This document shows positions 31,991-41,205 of a stretch of 64,000 nucleotides of DNA, in pieces. This DNA is from Rhodanobacter sp. C06. GTDB taxonomy: Bacteria; Pseudomonadota; Gammaproteobacteria; Xanthomonadales; Rhodanobacteraceae. Position 1 is the stretch's first letter; each line of letters begins with the position of its first letter. Made by a program: the position numbers and the translations under genes. The stretch is from contig NZ_MUNP01000034.1 in the NCBI RefSeq assembly GCF_002001105.1, positions 83,515-147,514 of the forward strand. Direction: 5' to 3'. The notes beneath the pieces were generated by a model that was not told where the DNA came from, searched no databases, and was given only the letters and a program-made list of their open reading frames with translations.

Positions 31991-32593
31991 TCAGCATGAT
32001 TCGTACTTCCAGTTGCGCCGCTTGCCCTCGGCCAGCCACTCCAGCGTGGCGGCGAGGCGCTTTTGGCGGGTGGCGTCGGTCTTGGCTTCGGTGATCCAGT
32101 CGATGTATTCGCGTTGCGCGCCGGGCGGGAAGTCCGCCCAGTTTTTGCGCGCGGCCGCATGCTGTCGTTGCGCGAGCAACGCGGCGAAATCCTCGGGTGG
32201 CACTGGCGGGGTCTTGCTGCCTGCCTTGGGACGCACGTGCTTCACGCCGGCCGTGTTCAAGGCCATCGCCTTGCGCAGCAAGTCCGCCAGTTCCTTCTTC
32301 GGCGGCAGGTCCGTTGGCGAGGCGAGCTTGCCGAACTGGCCCATGCCTTCCCCGTCGCTGCCGCCGGTCACCTCTTTCGACAGCCAGAAGCCGAAGCTGC
32401 AATGCTGCTTGAACGCGGCCATGTGGCACATCGGCGCGCCCTGGTAGCTGAAGAACGGCATGCCCCACTTGATGCCTTCCTCCACCTCGGGGCAGGTGGC
32501 GTGCACCGCGGCGCGCAACTGTTCGAGGATGGGTCGGGCGAACCCGGCGGCTTGGCCGATGTAGGCGTCGATGCGCGGATCGTGGTTTGCCAT
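31991..32593 (-). CDS. YdeI family protein (DUF1801 plus OmdA-type C-terminus)
   Basis: 200 residues. The N-terminal DUF1801 domain (about 15-120) carries EEGIKWGMPFFSYQGAPMCHM; the C-terminal part (REYIDWITEAKTDATRQKRL) is the bacteriocin-protection YdeI/OmpD-associated segment. YdeI relatives have been linked to polymyxin and antimicrobial-peptide tolerance; the mechanism is unknown. No signal peptide. Start ATG 32593; gaps of about ten bases to both neighbours suggest an operon with the two acetyltransferases. Confidence 0.88.
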   Translation of the reverse strand: MANHDPRIDAYIGQAAGFARPILEQLRAAVHATCPEVEEGIKWGMPFFSYQGAPMCHMAAFKQHCSFGFWLSKEVTGGSDGEGMGQFGKLASPTDLPPKKELADLLRKAMALNTAGVKHVRPKAGSKTPPVPPEDFAALLAQRQHAAARKNWADFPPGAQREYIDWITEAKTDATRQKRLAATLEWLAEGKRRNWKYESC

Positions 32594-32602
32594 GGCATCA
32601 CC

Positions 32603-33091
32603 TCACAGTTCGCGGAGGTACCAGCGGTCGCAGCCGTGGTGGCCGGTGCCGCCCAGCGGGGCGCAGATCGGCGCGAAGCCGTTGCGCAGGTACAGCGCCT
32701 GTGCCGCATCCATGCCGGTCAGCGTTTCCAGGTAGCAACGGCGAAAGCCGTGCGCGCGCGCCGCGTCGAGGCAACGCTGCATCATCGCGTGGCCGGCGCC
32801 AATGCCACGTGCCGCGGGCAGGAAGTACATCTTGCGCAGCTCGCACACGTCCGCCTCGCCGCCGATCAGCGGCGCCACGCCACCGCCGCCGACCGCCACG
32901 CCGTCGCGCTCGACCACGAAGTAACTGCAACGAGGCTGCGTATAGGCTGCCCACATCGCGTCCACCTCGGTGTCGTGGATCGCGAAGCCGGGGCCGTCGG
33001 CGCCGAACTCGGGCATCACCGCGCGGATGATTGCGGCAACCACCGCATCGTCGCGCGGCTCGATCGGGCGGATCAGGAAGGCGTCGGTCAT
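32603..33091 (-). CDS. GNAT family N-acetyltransferase
   Basis: 162 residues, single GNAT domain. The acetyl-CoA-binding motif is LPAARGIGAGHAMMQRCLDAAR, shown here by the RGIGAG core. Substrate cannot be told. The ATG at 33091 overlaps the stop of the amidohydrolase gene upstream (ATGA), so the two are translationally coupled. Confidence 0.87.
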   Translation of the reverse strand: MTDAFLIRPIEPRDDAVVAAIIRAVMPEFGADGPGFAIHDTEVDAMWAAYTQPRCSYFVVERDGVAVGGGGVAPLIGGEADVCELRKMYFLPAARGIGAGHAMMQRCLDAARAHGFRRCYLETLTGMDAAQALYLRNGFAPICAPLGGTGHHGCDRWYLREL

Positions 33092-34404
33092 GGCGTGCCT
33101 GCAGGTGTGCGATACACGGTGCCGTCCTTCATCACGAATACCGGGTGCGCGAGATCGCCGATGCGGGTGCTGGGATCGCCGGCGAAGGCGACGAGGTCGG
33201 CGCGCAGGCCGGGCGCGACGCGGCCGAACACGGCTTGCTGGCGCAGGATGCGCGCGGCCACGTCGGTGGCGGCGTGCAGCGCCTGTGCAGGCGTCATGCC
33301 GTCGGCCACCATCGCGGCCGGTTCGCGCCAGTTCTCGCCGTGCGCGAACACGCCCACGTCGCTGCCGTTGCCGATGGTCACACCGAGCTTCAGCGCGGTG
33401 CGGAACGCGCGGGCGGATTGCTGCATCGCCGGCGTCGGCGCGGACTGCCCGGGAACGTAGTGCTGGAAATACTCCGACGTGGCTTCCACTGCGGTAAGCG
33501 TGGGCTCGTAGGCGATGCCCTTCTGCTTCATCAGGCGGAACGTGGCCTCGCTGGCGCCGTAACCGTGTTCGATGGTGTCCACGCCCGCCTCCACCGCGTT
33601 GCGCACGCCGGCATCGCTGGCCGCATGGGCGGCGACCGGGCGGCCGATCTGGTGGGCGGTGTCGACGATGGCCTTGATCTCGGCCGGGGTCAGCGTGGGC
33701 ATGGTCTTGCCGTGGTCGCCCACGCGGTAGTCGGCATAGAGCTTGATCCAGTCGGCGCCGCGGGCGGCCTGTTCACGCACGGCCGCCATGGCGGCATCCG
33801 CGCCGGTCACCGGCTGCGCGCCCTGCGGCAGGTCGAGATCGGGCCGGAAGCCGCGCGGCCCCGGCCCGTAGCTGGCGGTGGCGACGATCGCGCGGGTGGC
33901 CACGAACAGCCGCGGACCGGGAATCAGCCCCACCTCGATCGCACGCTTGATCGACACGTCGGCAAAGCCGGCACCCTCGGTGCCGAGGTCGCGCAGGGCG
34001 GTGAAGCCGGCGAGCAAGGTGTCGCGCGCATGCTTCGCCGCTTCCAGCGTGCGGTAGTCCTGCGGCTCGGTGAGCACCTGGTCGTTCCACGACGTCTCGT
34101 TGTACGGATGCAGGAACAAGTGCGAGTGCAGGTCGACCAGGCCGGGCGTGAGCGTGGCGCCGGGCAATTCGATGCGCTGCGCGCCGGCGGCCGCCTGGAT
34201 GCTCGCGCGCGGGCCGACCGCGGCGATCGCGCCGTCGTGCACCAGCACCGCCCAGCCGGCATGTGCGGCGTCGCCGTCGGCGGTCCATACGCGATCGGGC
34301 AGCAACAGCCAGTCGCCCCCGGGCGCCGTCGCGGCGGCAGCAAGCGAACACAGCAAGAGCAACAGCAGCGCTGCCGGCCAGCGGAGCATCGGGCTTGCGC
34401 GCAT
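33088..34404 (-). CDS. exported amidohydrolase family protein (prolidase/imidazolonepropionase-like)
   Basis: 438 residues with a signal peptide (LRWPAALLLLLLCSLAAAA). The metal-dependent hydrolase barrel is marked by LVDLHSHLFLHPYNE (metal His pair), the carboxylated-Lys region around DWIKLYADY, and the later VAAHAASDAGVRNAVEAG and DTIEHGYGA blocks. Periplasmic amidohydrolases of this group include Xaa-Pro and related cyclic or linear dipeptidases. Start ATG 34404. Its downstream partner is a GNAT enzyme by overlap. Substrate is unproven. Confidence 0.88.
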   Translation of the reverse strand: MRASPMLRWPAALLLLLLCSLAAAATAPGGDWLLLPDRVWTADGDAAHAGWAVLVHDGAIAAVGPRASIQAAAGAQRIELPGATLTPGLVDLHSHLFLHPYNETSWNDQVLTEPQDYRTLEAAKHARDTLLAGFTALRDLGTEGAGFADVSIKRAIEVGLIPGPRLFVATRAIVATASYGPGPRGFRPDLDLPQGAQPVTGADAAMAAVREQAARGADWIKLYADYRVGDHGKTMPTLTPAEIKAIVDTAHQIGRPVAAHAASDAGVRNAVEAGVDTIEHGYGASEATFRLMKQKGIAYEPTLTAVEATSEYFQHYVPGQSAPTPAMQQSARAFRTALKLGVTIGNGSDVGVFAHGENWREPAAMVADGMTPAQALHAATDVAARILRQQAVFGRVAPGLRADLVAFAGDPSTRIGDLAHPVFVMKDGTVYRTPAGTP

Positions 34405-34470
34405 CGGTCCATCCCCCTGCCAGTCAAGGCTTCGATGATAGCCAGCGCAGCGGGAGTTGCGGAACCTCGC

Positions 34471-35373
34471 TCAGCCGACGGCCGTGCGCGCCCGGGTGAC
34501 GCGGCTGGCGCTGTCCTTGTGCAGCTGCGCGGCCAGCCACGCGCCGGTGGCCACAAGCAGATCGAGATCGACGCCGGTCGCCATGCCCATGCCGTGCAGC
34601 ATGTAGACCACGTCCTCGCTGGCCACGTTGCCGGTGGCGCCCTTGGCGTACGGGCAGCCGCCAGTGCCGGAGACGGCGCTGTCCACCACGCGCACGCCTT
34701 CCTCGAGGCAGGCGAGTATGTTCGCCAGCGCCTGGCCGTAGGTGTCGTGGAAGTGCACGGCGAGCGCGGTCATCGGCACTTCCTGCGCCACCGCATGCAG
34801 CATCGCGCGTGCCTTGGCCGGCGTGCCCACGCCGATGGTGTCGCCCAGCGAGACCTCGTGGCAGCCCAGCGCATGCAGGCGCTGCGCCACGCGCACTACG
34901 TCCGCCACCGGCACCTCGCCCTGGTAGGGGCAGCCCAGCACGGTGGAGACGTAGCCGCGCACCTTCACCCCGTCAGCCCGGGCCTGTTCGATCACCGGGA
35001 TGAAGCGCTCGATCGACTCGTCGATCGAGGCGTTGATGTTCCTGCGGTTGAACGCTTCGCTGGCGGCGGTGAATACGGCTACCTCGGTGGCGCCCACTTC
35101 GCGTGCGCGCTCGTAACCCTGCAGGTTCGGCACCAGCACCGGATAGCTCACGCCCGGCACCTTGCGAATGCCGGTGAATACCTCGGCCGCGTCGGCGAGC
35201 TGCGGCACCCATTTCGGGCTGACGAAGCTGGTGGCCTCGATGGTCTTCAGGCCGGTGGAGGAGAGCCGGTCGATCAGCGCGATCTTCACCTCGGCCGGCA
35301 GCAGGGTCTTCTCGTTCTGCAGGCCGTCGCGGGCGCCGACTTCGACGATGCGGACGTGGTTGTCGTTATTCAT
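34471..35373 (-). CDS. liuE: hydroxymethylglutaryl-CoA lyase
   Basis: Splits HMG-CoA to acetoacetate and acetyl-CoA, the last step of leucine breakdown. 300 residues from ATG 35373, which gives the typical opening HVRIVEVGARDGLQNE; a TTG at 35385 overlapping the upstream stop (TTGA) is an alternative. The catalytic Cys is in the signature GTGGCPYAKGATGNVASED, and metal ligands are in the early RDGLQNE and the VHFHDT motif. It is the last gene of the liuD-alaX-liuE run. Confidence 0.94.
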   Translation of the reverse strand: MNNDNHVRIVEVGARDGLQNEKTLLPAEVKIALIDRLSSTGLKTIEATSFVSPKWVPQLADAAEVFTGIRKVPGVSYPVLVPNLQGYERAREVGATEVAVFTAASEAFNRRNINASIDESIERFIPVIEQARADGVKVRGYVSTVLGCPYQGEVPVADVVRVAQRLHALGCHEVSLGDTIGVGTPAKARAMLHAVAQEVPMTALAVHFHDTYGQALANILACLEEGVRVVDSAVSGTGGCPYAKGATGNVASEDVVYMLHGMGMATGVDLDLLVATGAWLAAQLHKDSASRVTRARTAVG

Positions 35374-35381
35374 GGTTCGGT

Positions 35382-36095
35382 TCAATCCGCGAAAGTCACG
35401 GCCACACGCTTGTTGTGGCTGCCCTTGTTCTCGATCTTGCTCACACGCAGCGCGCCGACTTCGCCGGTGCGCGCCACGTGGGTGCCGCCGCAGGGCTGCA
35501 GGTCCACGCCCTCGATCTCCACCAGGCGGATCTGCGGCAGGTGCAGCGGTGGGGTGACCGACATGGTGCGGATCAGCTCCGGCCGCGCGGCCAGTTCGGC
35601 GCCACTGATGTGGCTGATGTGCAGCGGCGCGTCGGCGGCCACCAGGCGCTCAAGGCCTGCGTTGAGCGCGTCCGCGTCGAGCGCGAGGTCGAGGCCGTCG
35701 AGGTCGAAGTCCAGCCGGCCGCCGCGGTCGGTGAGGTTGCCGCCGGTGACGCCGGCCTTGATCAGCGAACCAAGCAGGTGCAAGCCCGTGTGCATGCGCA
35801 TGTGGCGGTGGCGGCGTTCCCAGTCCAGCGTCAGCGTGACGGCGGTGCCCGGCGCCAGCCGTGGCACGTCGGTGGGGAGCTGGTGCAGGATCTCGCGTGT
35901 CTCGCGGTCGCGGCGAGTGTCGAGGATGGGCCAGCTGCGCCCGTCGGCGAGGCGCAGCGTGCCCGTGTCGCCCGGCTGGCCGCCGCCGACCGGGTAGCAG
36001 ACCGTGTCGGCCAGCACCAGGCCGGTCTCGTCGTGGCGCAGCACCTGCGTCGCGCATTCGCGCAGATAGGGATCGCGATAGAACAATTCGGCCAC
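35382..36095 (-). CDS. alanyl-tRNA editing protein, AlaX type
   Basis: 237 residues, a free-standing editing domain that hydrolyses mischarged Ser-tRNA(Ala) or Gly-tRNA(Ala). The zinc-site motifs are RMHTGLHLL (HxxxH) and PCGGTHVARTGE. Length fits AlaX-S/M types with an N-terminal extension resembling the AlaRS C-terminal domains. It lies between liuD (15 bases upstream) and liuE (TTGA/ATG junction) in one direction, so a proofreading enzyme is embedded in a leucine catabolic operon; no functional reason is visible. Confidence 0.9.
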   Translation of the reverse strand: MAELFYRDPYLRECATQVLRHDETGLVLADTVCYPVGGGQPGDTGTLRLADGRSWPILDTRRDRETREILHQLPTDVPRLAPGTAVTLTLDWERRHRHMRMHTGLHLLGSLIKAGVTGGNLTDRGGRLDFDLDGLDLALDADALNAGLERLVAADAPLHISHISGAELAARPELIRTMSVTPPLHLPQIRLVEIEGVDLQPCGGTHVARTGEVGALRVSKIENKGSHNKRVAVTFAD

Positions 36096-36110
36096 GGCGG
36101 CTTTCCTCGG

Positions 36111-38099
36111 TCAGCTGGCGAAGCGCACCAGCACCGCGTCGGCCTCGACGAAATCGCCTTGCTCGGCCGACACGTTCTCGATGGTGCCGGCGCGGGGCGC
36201 CTTCAAGGCCAGCTCCATCTTCATCGCCTCCATCACCAGCAGTTCCTGGCCTTCCGCGACGCTGTCGCCGGGCTTGGCCTTCACCAGCACGATGCGGCCG
36301 GGCATGGGCGCGATGACCTGGTTGCCGCCGCTGCTGTCGCGGGATTTCCAGGCATAGGCAGCGGCGCGGTCGAGGCGCCAGCGGCGGCCGGCGGCATCGT
36401 GCAGCAGCACGCGGCGGGCGTTGCTGCGCAGCGCGTGGCGTTCGGACTCGCCGTCGTAGCGGGCGCTGAGCGCGCCGTCGTCCAGCCGTGCGCCATGCAC
36501 GTCACAGCTGGCTTCGCCGTGGCGCAATGCATAGTCGCCGGCATGGCCGTGCGCCTCGATCTCGAAACGCGACTCGCCGCGCGTGAAGGCAACGACGCGC
36601 TTGCCGGCATGGCCTACGCGCCACGCGTCGGCGCTGGCCCAGGGCGAGTGCGGATCGGCGGGGTTCGCCGCGACCTGCGCTTCGTCGTGCAGCAGGGCCG
36701 CGGTGGCAGCAGCGAACAGCGTGCGTGGGTCGGGCTCGCGATGGCCGGTGACGAATTCGTCGAGATGGCGGTCGAGGTAGCCCGTGTCGATGCGCGCCTC
36801 GACGACGGCCGGATGTCGCGCCAGCCGTTCGAGGAAGGCGATGTTGGATTTCGGGCCTTCGATTTCGCACTCGGCCAGCGCCTGGCGCAGGCGTTCCAGT
36901 GCCTGTGGGCGATCGGCATCCCACACGATCAACTTGGCGATCATCGGGTCGTAGAAGATCGTCACCGTGTCGCCCTCGATCACGCCGCCATCGAGGCGCA
37001 CGTGGCGCGACGGCGCGGGCAGGCGCAGGGTTTGCAACTTGCCCGAACCGGGCAGGAAGTTCTGCTCGGGGTCTTCGGCGTAGATGCGCACCTCGATGGC
37101 ATGGCCGTGCGAAACCACCTCGTCCTGCGTGAGCGGCAGCGCTTCGCCGTGGGCGACACGCAACTGCCATTCGACGAGATCGACATCGTGGGTCAACTCG
37201 GTGACCGGATGCTCGACCTGCAGGCGGGTGTTCATCTCCATGAAGTGGAAATCGCCCTTGGGCCCCACGATGAATTCCACCGTGCCCGCGCCCACGTAGT
37301 TCACGGCGCGCGCGGCGGCGACGGCGGCTTCGCCCATCGCGGCGCGCTTCTCGGGCGTGAGGAAGGGTGAGGGCGTTTCCTCCAGCACCTTCTGGTAGCG
37401 GCGCTGCGCCGAGCATTCGCGTTCGCCGAGATGGATGACGTGGCCGTGGCGGTCGCCGAACACCTGGAACTCGATATGGCGCGGCTGCTCGATGTAGCGC
37501 TCCAGCAGCATGCTGGCGTCGCCGAACACGGCCAGCGCCACGCGCTGCGCGGTGGCCAGCGCCTCGGGGAATTCGGCGTCGGAGCGCACGATCTGCATGC
37601 CCTTGCCGCCGCCGCCCGCCGAGGGCTTGATGATCAGCGGGTAGCCGACTTCGTGCGCGCGCTCGGCGAGGAAGGCGTTGTCCTGGTTGTCGCCGTCGTA
37701 GCCGGGCACCAGCGGCACGGCGTGCTTCGCCATCAGGTGCTTGGCGGCGGCCTTGGAACCCATCGCCTCGATGCTCTCGGGGTCGGGACCGATGAACACG
37801 ATGCCGGCGTCCTGGCAGGCGCGCGAGAAGGCCGTGTTCTCCGAGAGGAAGCCGTAGCCGGGATGGATCGCCTGCGCGCCGCTCTTTTTCGCGGCCTCGA
37901 GGATCGCGGCGATGCGCAGGTAGGACTCGGCCGGGCGCGGGCCGCCGATCGGCCAGGCCTCGTCGGCCAGTCGCACGTGCTGCGCACCGCGGTCCGCTTC
38001 CGAGTACACCGCGATGCTGCGGATGCCCAGCCGGCGGCAGGTGCGGATCACGCGGCAGGCGATCTCGCCGCGGTTGGCGATCAGTACGCGTTCGAACAT
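36111..38099 (-). CDS. liuD: 3-methylcrotonyl-CoA carboxylase biotin-containing subunit
   Basis: 662 residues: biotin carboxylase N-domain (MFERVLIANRGEIACRVIRT), ATP-grasp with PSAGGGGKGMQIV, the carboxylase C-domain, a linker, and a C-terminal biotinyl domain with the biotin-acceptor lysine at about K627 in MEAMKMEL. It carboxylates 3-methylcrotonyl-CoA with the LiuB transferase encoded at 44727. Start ATG 38099. Between it and liuC is about 105 bases, a likely shared operon or promoter gap. Confidence 0.93.
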   Translation of the reverse strand: MFERVLIANRGEIACRVIRTCRRLGIRSIAVYSEADRGAQHVRLADEAWPIGGPRPAESYLRIAAILEAAKKSGAQAIHPGYGFLSENTAFSRACQDAGIVFIGPDPESIEAMGSKAAAKHLMAKHAVPLVPGYDGDNQDNAFLAERAHEVGYPLIIKPSAGGGGKGMQIVRSDAEFPEALATAQRVALAVFGDASMLLERYIEQPRHIEFQVFGDRHGHVIHLGERECSAQRRYQKVLEETPSPFLTPEKRAAMGEAAVAAARAVNYVGAGTVEFIVGPKGDFHFMEMNTRLQVEHPVTELTHDVDLVEWQLRVAHGEALPLTQDEVVSHGHAIEVRIYAEDPEQNFLPGSGKLQTLRLPAPSRHVRLDGGVIEGDTVTIFYDPMIAKLIVWDADRPQALERLRQALAECEIEGPKSNIAFLERLARHPAVVEARIDTGYLDRHLDEFVTGHREPDPRTLFAAATAALLHDEAQVAANPADPHSPWASADAWRVGHAGKRVVAFTRGESRFEIEAHGHAGDYALRHGEASCDVHGARLDDGALSARYDGESERHALRSNARRVLLHDAAGRRWRLDRAAAYAWKSRDSSGGNQVIAPMPGRIVLVKAKPGDSVAEGQELLVMEAMKMELALKAPRAGTIENVSAEQGDFVEADAVLVRFAS

Positions 38100-38205
38100 G
38101 CGGGTTCCTTGGCCTGGCGTGCGGTGCAAAGCCCTCGAAAATTAGCAGATGCAGACTGCCGCGCCGATGCGCAGCGCAGCAAAAGCGCGGTTTGCCGTGT
38201 GGCCG

Positions 38206-38997
38206 TCAGCCGGCGATCCATGCCGGCGCGCGTTTGTCGAGGAAGGCGGTGAGCCCTTCCTGACCTTCCGGCGACACGCGCAGGCGGGCGATCAACTCGG
38301 CGTTGCAGTGGTCAATGCGTTCGCTGGCGTGCTCGTCGAGGCCGCCCATGCGGAAGGCCAGCTGCTTGGCTTCCCGCTGCGCTTCGGGGCCGGCCTTGGC
38401 CAGGAGCTTGAGCGTGGAGGCCACGGCCTCATCCAGCGCCTCGGGGGCCACGACCTGGTGCAGCAGGCCGATGCGCTGCGCTTCGGTGGCGTCGAACACC
38501 TCGCCGGTGAGGAACAGCTTGCGTGCCTGGCGCAGGCCGATCGCGACGATCACGTAGGACGAGATCACCGCCGGCACCAAGCCCAGCTTCACCTCGGTGA
38601 GGCCGAACTTCGCCGCGTCCGTGCCGATCGCGATGTCGCAGCAGGCGACCAGGCCCACGCCACCGCCGTAGGCCGCGCCGTTGACGCGGGCGAGGGTGGG
38701 CTTGGGGCAGAACTGCAGGCTGCGCATCAGCCGCGCCAGGCGCAGCGAGTCGTCGCGGTTCTCCTGCTCGCTGGCGCTGGCCATGCCGCGCATCCAGTTC
38801 AAGTCGGCGCCAGCGGAGAAGCTGGCGCCGCTGCCGGTGAGCACGATGGCGCGCACCGCGGGATCGTGGCCGGCGGCCTCGATGGCGGTGCCGAGTTCGG
38901 CGATCAGCGCGTCGTCGAAGGCGTTGTGCACCTCGGGGCGGTGCATCGCCAGCGTGCGCACGCCGGCACGGTCGGTGATCTGTACGGAAGAAGACAT
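38206..38997 (-). CDS. liuC: enoyl-CoA hydratase, probable methylglutaconyl-CoA hydratase
   Basis: 263 residues, crotonase fold. The oxyanion-hole segments are GSGASFSAGADLNWM and GAAYGGGVGLVACCDIAIG. Hydrates methylglutaconyl-CoA to HMG-CoA in leucine breakdown; the assignment rests on position just upstream of liuD and liuE, since sequence alone does not distinguish crotonase substrates. Start ATG 38997 (an earlier in-frame start at 39027 is less likely). Divergent from feoA, about 124 bases apart, with a Fur box in the gap. Confidence 0.88.
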   Translation of the reverse strand: MSSSVQITDRAGVRTLAMHRPEVHNAFDDALIAELGTAIEAAGHDPAVRAIVLTGSGASFSAGADLNWMRGMASASEQENRDDSLRLARLMRSLQFCPKPTLARVNGAAYGGGVGLVACCDIAIGTDAAKFGLTEVKLGLVPAVISSYVIVAIGLRQARKLFLTGEVFDATEAQRIGLLHQVVAPEALDEAVASTLKLLAKAGPEAQREAKQLAFRMGGLDEHASERIDHCNAELIARLRVSPEGQEGLTAFLDKRAPAWIAG

Positions 38998-39086
38998 CGG
39001 TGGATCCAGCGTGGGGAATCCCGGCATCTTAAATCGTCATGCCACGCAGGCCAGCCGGGGCTGCAGCAAATGCGAAATGTGGCTAC

Positions 39087-39105
39087 AATGCGAACCATTC
39101 GTATT
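39087..39105 (+). promoter_or_regulatory. predicted Fur box upstream of feoA
   Basis: A 19-base near-palindrome AATGCGAA-CCA-TTCGTATT matches the 7-1-7-like Fur consensus with one mismatch between half sites. It lies 16 bases upstream of the feoA GTG and would block its promoter when iron is plentiful. Confidence 0.8.
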
Positions 39106-39121
39106 TGTGATCGGATCGACC

Positions 39122-39367
39122 GTGCGCTTGTCCGACTTGCCGAAGGGTGCCCTTGCCGTGGTGGATCGCGTGGACGATGCCCATGCGGACGACCCGATCG
39201 CGCAGCGTCTGCGCGACCTCGGTTTCGTCGATGGCGAGGCGGTGCGGGTGGCGGCGGTGGCGCCGATGGGCGGCGATCCGCTCTTGATCCAGATCGGCTA
39301 CACGCGGTTCGCGCTGCGCCGCGCCGAGGCGGCCCGGGTCACAGTCCGGGTCGAGGTGGCTGCATGA
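39122..39367 (+). CDS. feoA: ferrous iron transport protein A
   Basis: 81 residues, an SH3-like FeoA domain (LSDLPKGALAVVDRVDD; RLRDLGFVDGEAVRV; GYTRFALRRAEAARVTV). FeoA is a small cytosolic partner of FeoB. The GTG start at 39122 was chosen because it gives the normal FeoA N-terminus; the open frame runs far upstream. Overlaps feoB by four bases (ATGA). Confidence 0.93.
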   Translation: MRLSDLPKGALAVVDRVDDAHADDPIAQRLRDLGFVDGEAVRVAAVAPMGGDPLLIQIGYTRFALRRAEAARVTVRVEVAA

Positions 39368-41205
39368 GCGCCGACGCGCTGCGCATTGCCTTGGTGGGCA
39401 ATCCGAACTGCGGCAAGACCGCGCTGTTCAACCTGCTCACCGGTGGCCGGCAGAAGGTGGCGAACTATGCCGGCGTCACCATCGAGCGCAAGGAAGGGCG
39501 CTTCGCCGCACCCTCCGGCCGCGTGCTGCAGATCCTCGACCTGCCGGGCGCCTACAGCTTCGACGCGGTCAGCCCCGACGAGCAGATCACCCGCGACGTG
39601 CTGGAGGGAAACTATCCCGGCGAGGCGCCGCCCGACCTGATCGTCTGCGTGGCTGACGCCACCAACCTGCGCCTGCACCTGCGCTTCCTGCTGGAGGTGC
39701 GGCGGCTGGGCCGCCCCGTGGTGCTGGCACTGAACATGATGGATGCGGCACGCCGGCGCGGCATCGTCATCGACGTGGCGGAGCTGTCGCGCCGGCTGGG
39801 TCTGCCGGTGGTGGAAACCGTGGCGGTGCAGCGCGGCGGTGCGTGGGCGCTGCTGGAGCGCGTGGACGGCGAGCTGCCGCAGCCCGCCCCGGCGCAGGCC
39901 GACGATGCGGCCAGCCGCGCCGACCTGCACTCGCAAGTGCGCGAGCTGCTCGCCGCCACCGTGAGCATGCCGCGCCAGACGGCGGCGCTGGACGACGCGC
40001 TGGACCGCTGGGCGCTGCATCCGGTATTCGGCCTCGCCATCCTCGCGGTGGTGATGTTCCTGGTGTTCCAGGCGGTGTATGCCGCCGGCAAGCCGATGAG
40101 CGACCTGATCGGCGACGGTTTCGCATGGCTGGGCGGGCATGTCGCCGCACTGTTGCCGGCCGGCCCGCTGCAGAGCCTGGTGGTGGACGGCATCTTCGGC
40201 GGACTGGGCACCGTGCTCGGCTTCCTGCCGGTGATCCTGGTGTTGTTCTTCTTCATCCTGATGTTGGAGGAGTCCGGCTATCTGCCGCGCGCAGCCTTCC
40301 TGCTGGATCGGCTGATGCTGTCGGTGGGGCTGACCGGGCGCTCGTTCATCCCGCTGCTCTCCAGCTTCGCCTGCGCGATCCCCGGCATCATGGGCACGCG
40401 CAGCATCCAGGATCCGCGCGACCGCCTCGCCACCATCCTGGTAGCGCCGCTGATGACCTGCTCGGCACGGCTGCCGGTGTACGCGCTGCTGATCGCGGCC
40501 TTCATCCCCGCGCACCGCGTCCTCGACCTGTTCAACCTGCAGGGACTGGTGCTGTTCGCGCTGTACCTCGCGGGCATCCTCGGCGCGATGGCGGTGGCCT
40601 GGGTGATGAAGCACCTGCATCGCGACCGCAGCGAGCACGCGCTGCTGATGGAGCTGCCCGCGTATCGCCTGCCCAAGCTGCGCGACGTGTGGATCGGCTT
40701 GTACGAGCGCGGCGCGATCTTCATGAAGCGGCTGACCGGTGTGATCCTCGCGCTGACCGTGCTGATGTGGTTCCTCTCCACCTTCCCGGGCGCGCCGGCG
40801 GGCGCGACCCTGCCGGCGATCGACTACAGCTTCGCCGGCTACATCGGTCGCGGGCTCGCGCACATCTTCACGCCGATCGGTTTCAACTGGCAGATGAGCC
40901 TGGCCCTGATCCCGGCGTTCGCCGCGCGCGAAACCGCGGTGGCGGCGCTGGCCACCGTCTACATGGTCGGCGGCGACGTGGCAGGTAGCGGGCTGACACA
41001 CGCGCTGGCGAGCCAGATCTCGCTGCCCAGCGCGCTGTCGCTGCTGGTGTGGTTCGCCTACGCGCCGCAGTGCATGTCCACGCTGGCGATCATCAAGCGC
41101 GAAACGGCATCGTGGCGCAACGTGGCGATCTCGTTCGGCTACATGTTCGCGATGGCCTACGCGGCCTCCTTCCTGACCTACCAGATCGCGAGTGCACTGA
41201 CATGA
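39364..41205 (+). CDS. feoB: ferrous iron transporter B
   Basis: Inner-membrane GTPase-linked ferrous iron importer, 613 residues. N-terminal G domain: P-loop GNPNCGKT (G12-T19), G2 VTIERKEG, G3 DLPGAYSF, G4 NMMD. Then the helical linker and about nine to ten membrane segments with Gate motifs (IPGIMGTRSI... TCSARLPVYALLI... AARETAVAALATV). The ATG overlaps feoA's stop. Slightly short compared with E. coli FeoB (773) because the C-terminal region is compact, as in other xanthomonads. Confidence 0.95.
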   Translation: MSADALRIALVGNPNCGKTALFNLLTGGRQKVANYAGVTIERKEGRFAAPSGRVLQILDLPGAYSFDAVSPDEQITRDVLEGNYPGEAPPDLIVCVADATNLRLHLRFLLEVRRLGRPVVLALNMMDAARRRGIVIDVAELSRRLGLPVVETVAVQRGGAWALLERVDGELPQPAPAQADDAASRADLHSQVRELLAATVSMPRQTAALDDALDRWALHPVFGLAILAVVMFLVFQAVYAAGKPMSDLIGDGFAWLGGHVAALLPAGPLQSLVVDGIFGGLGTVLGFLPVILVLFFFILMLEESGYLPRAAFLLDRLMLSVGLTGRSFIPLLSSFACAIPGIMGTRSIQDPRDRLATILVAPLMTCSARLPVYALLIAAFIPAHRVLDLFNLQGLVLFALYLAGILGAMAVAWVMKHLHRDRSEHALLMELPAYRLPKLRDVWIGLYERGAIFMKRLTGVILALTVLMWFLSTFPGAPAGATLPAIDYSFAGYIGRGLAHIFTPIGFNWQMSLALIPAFAARETAVAALATVYMVGGDVAGSGLTHALASQISLPSALSLLVWFAYAPQCMSTLAIIKRETASWRNVAISFGYMFAMAYAASFLTYQIASALT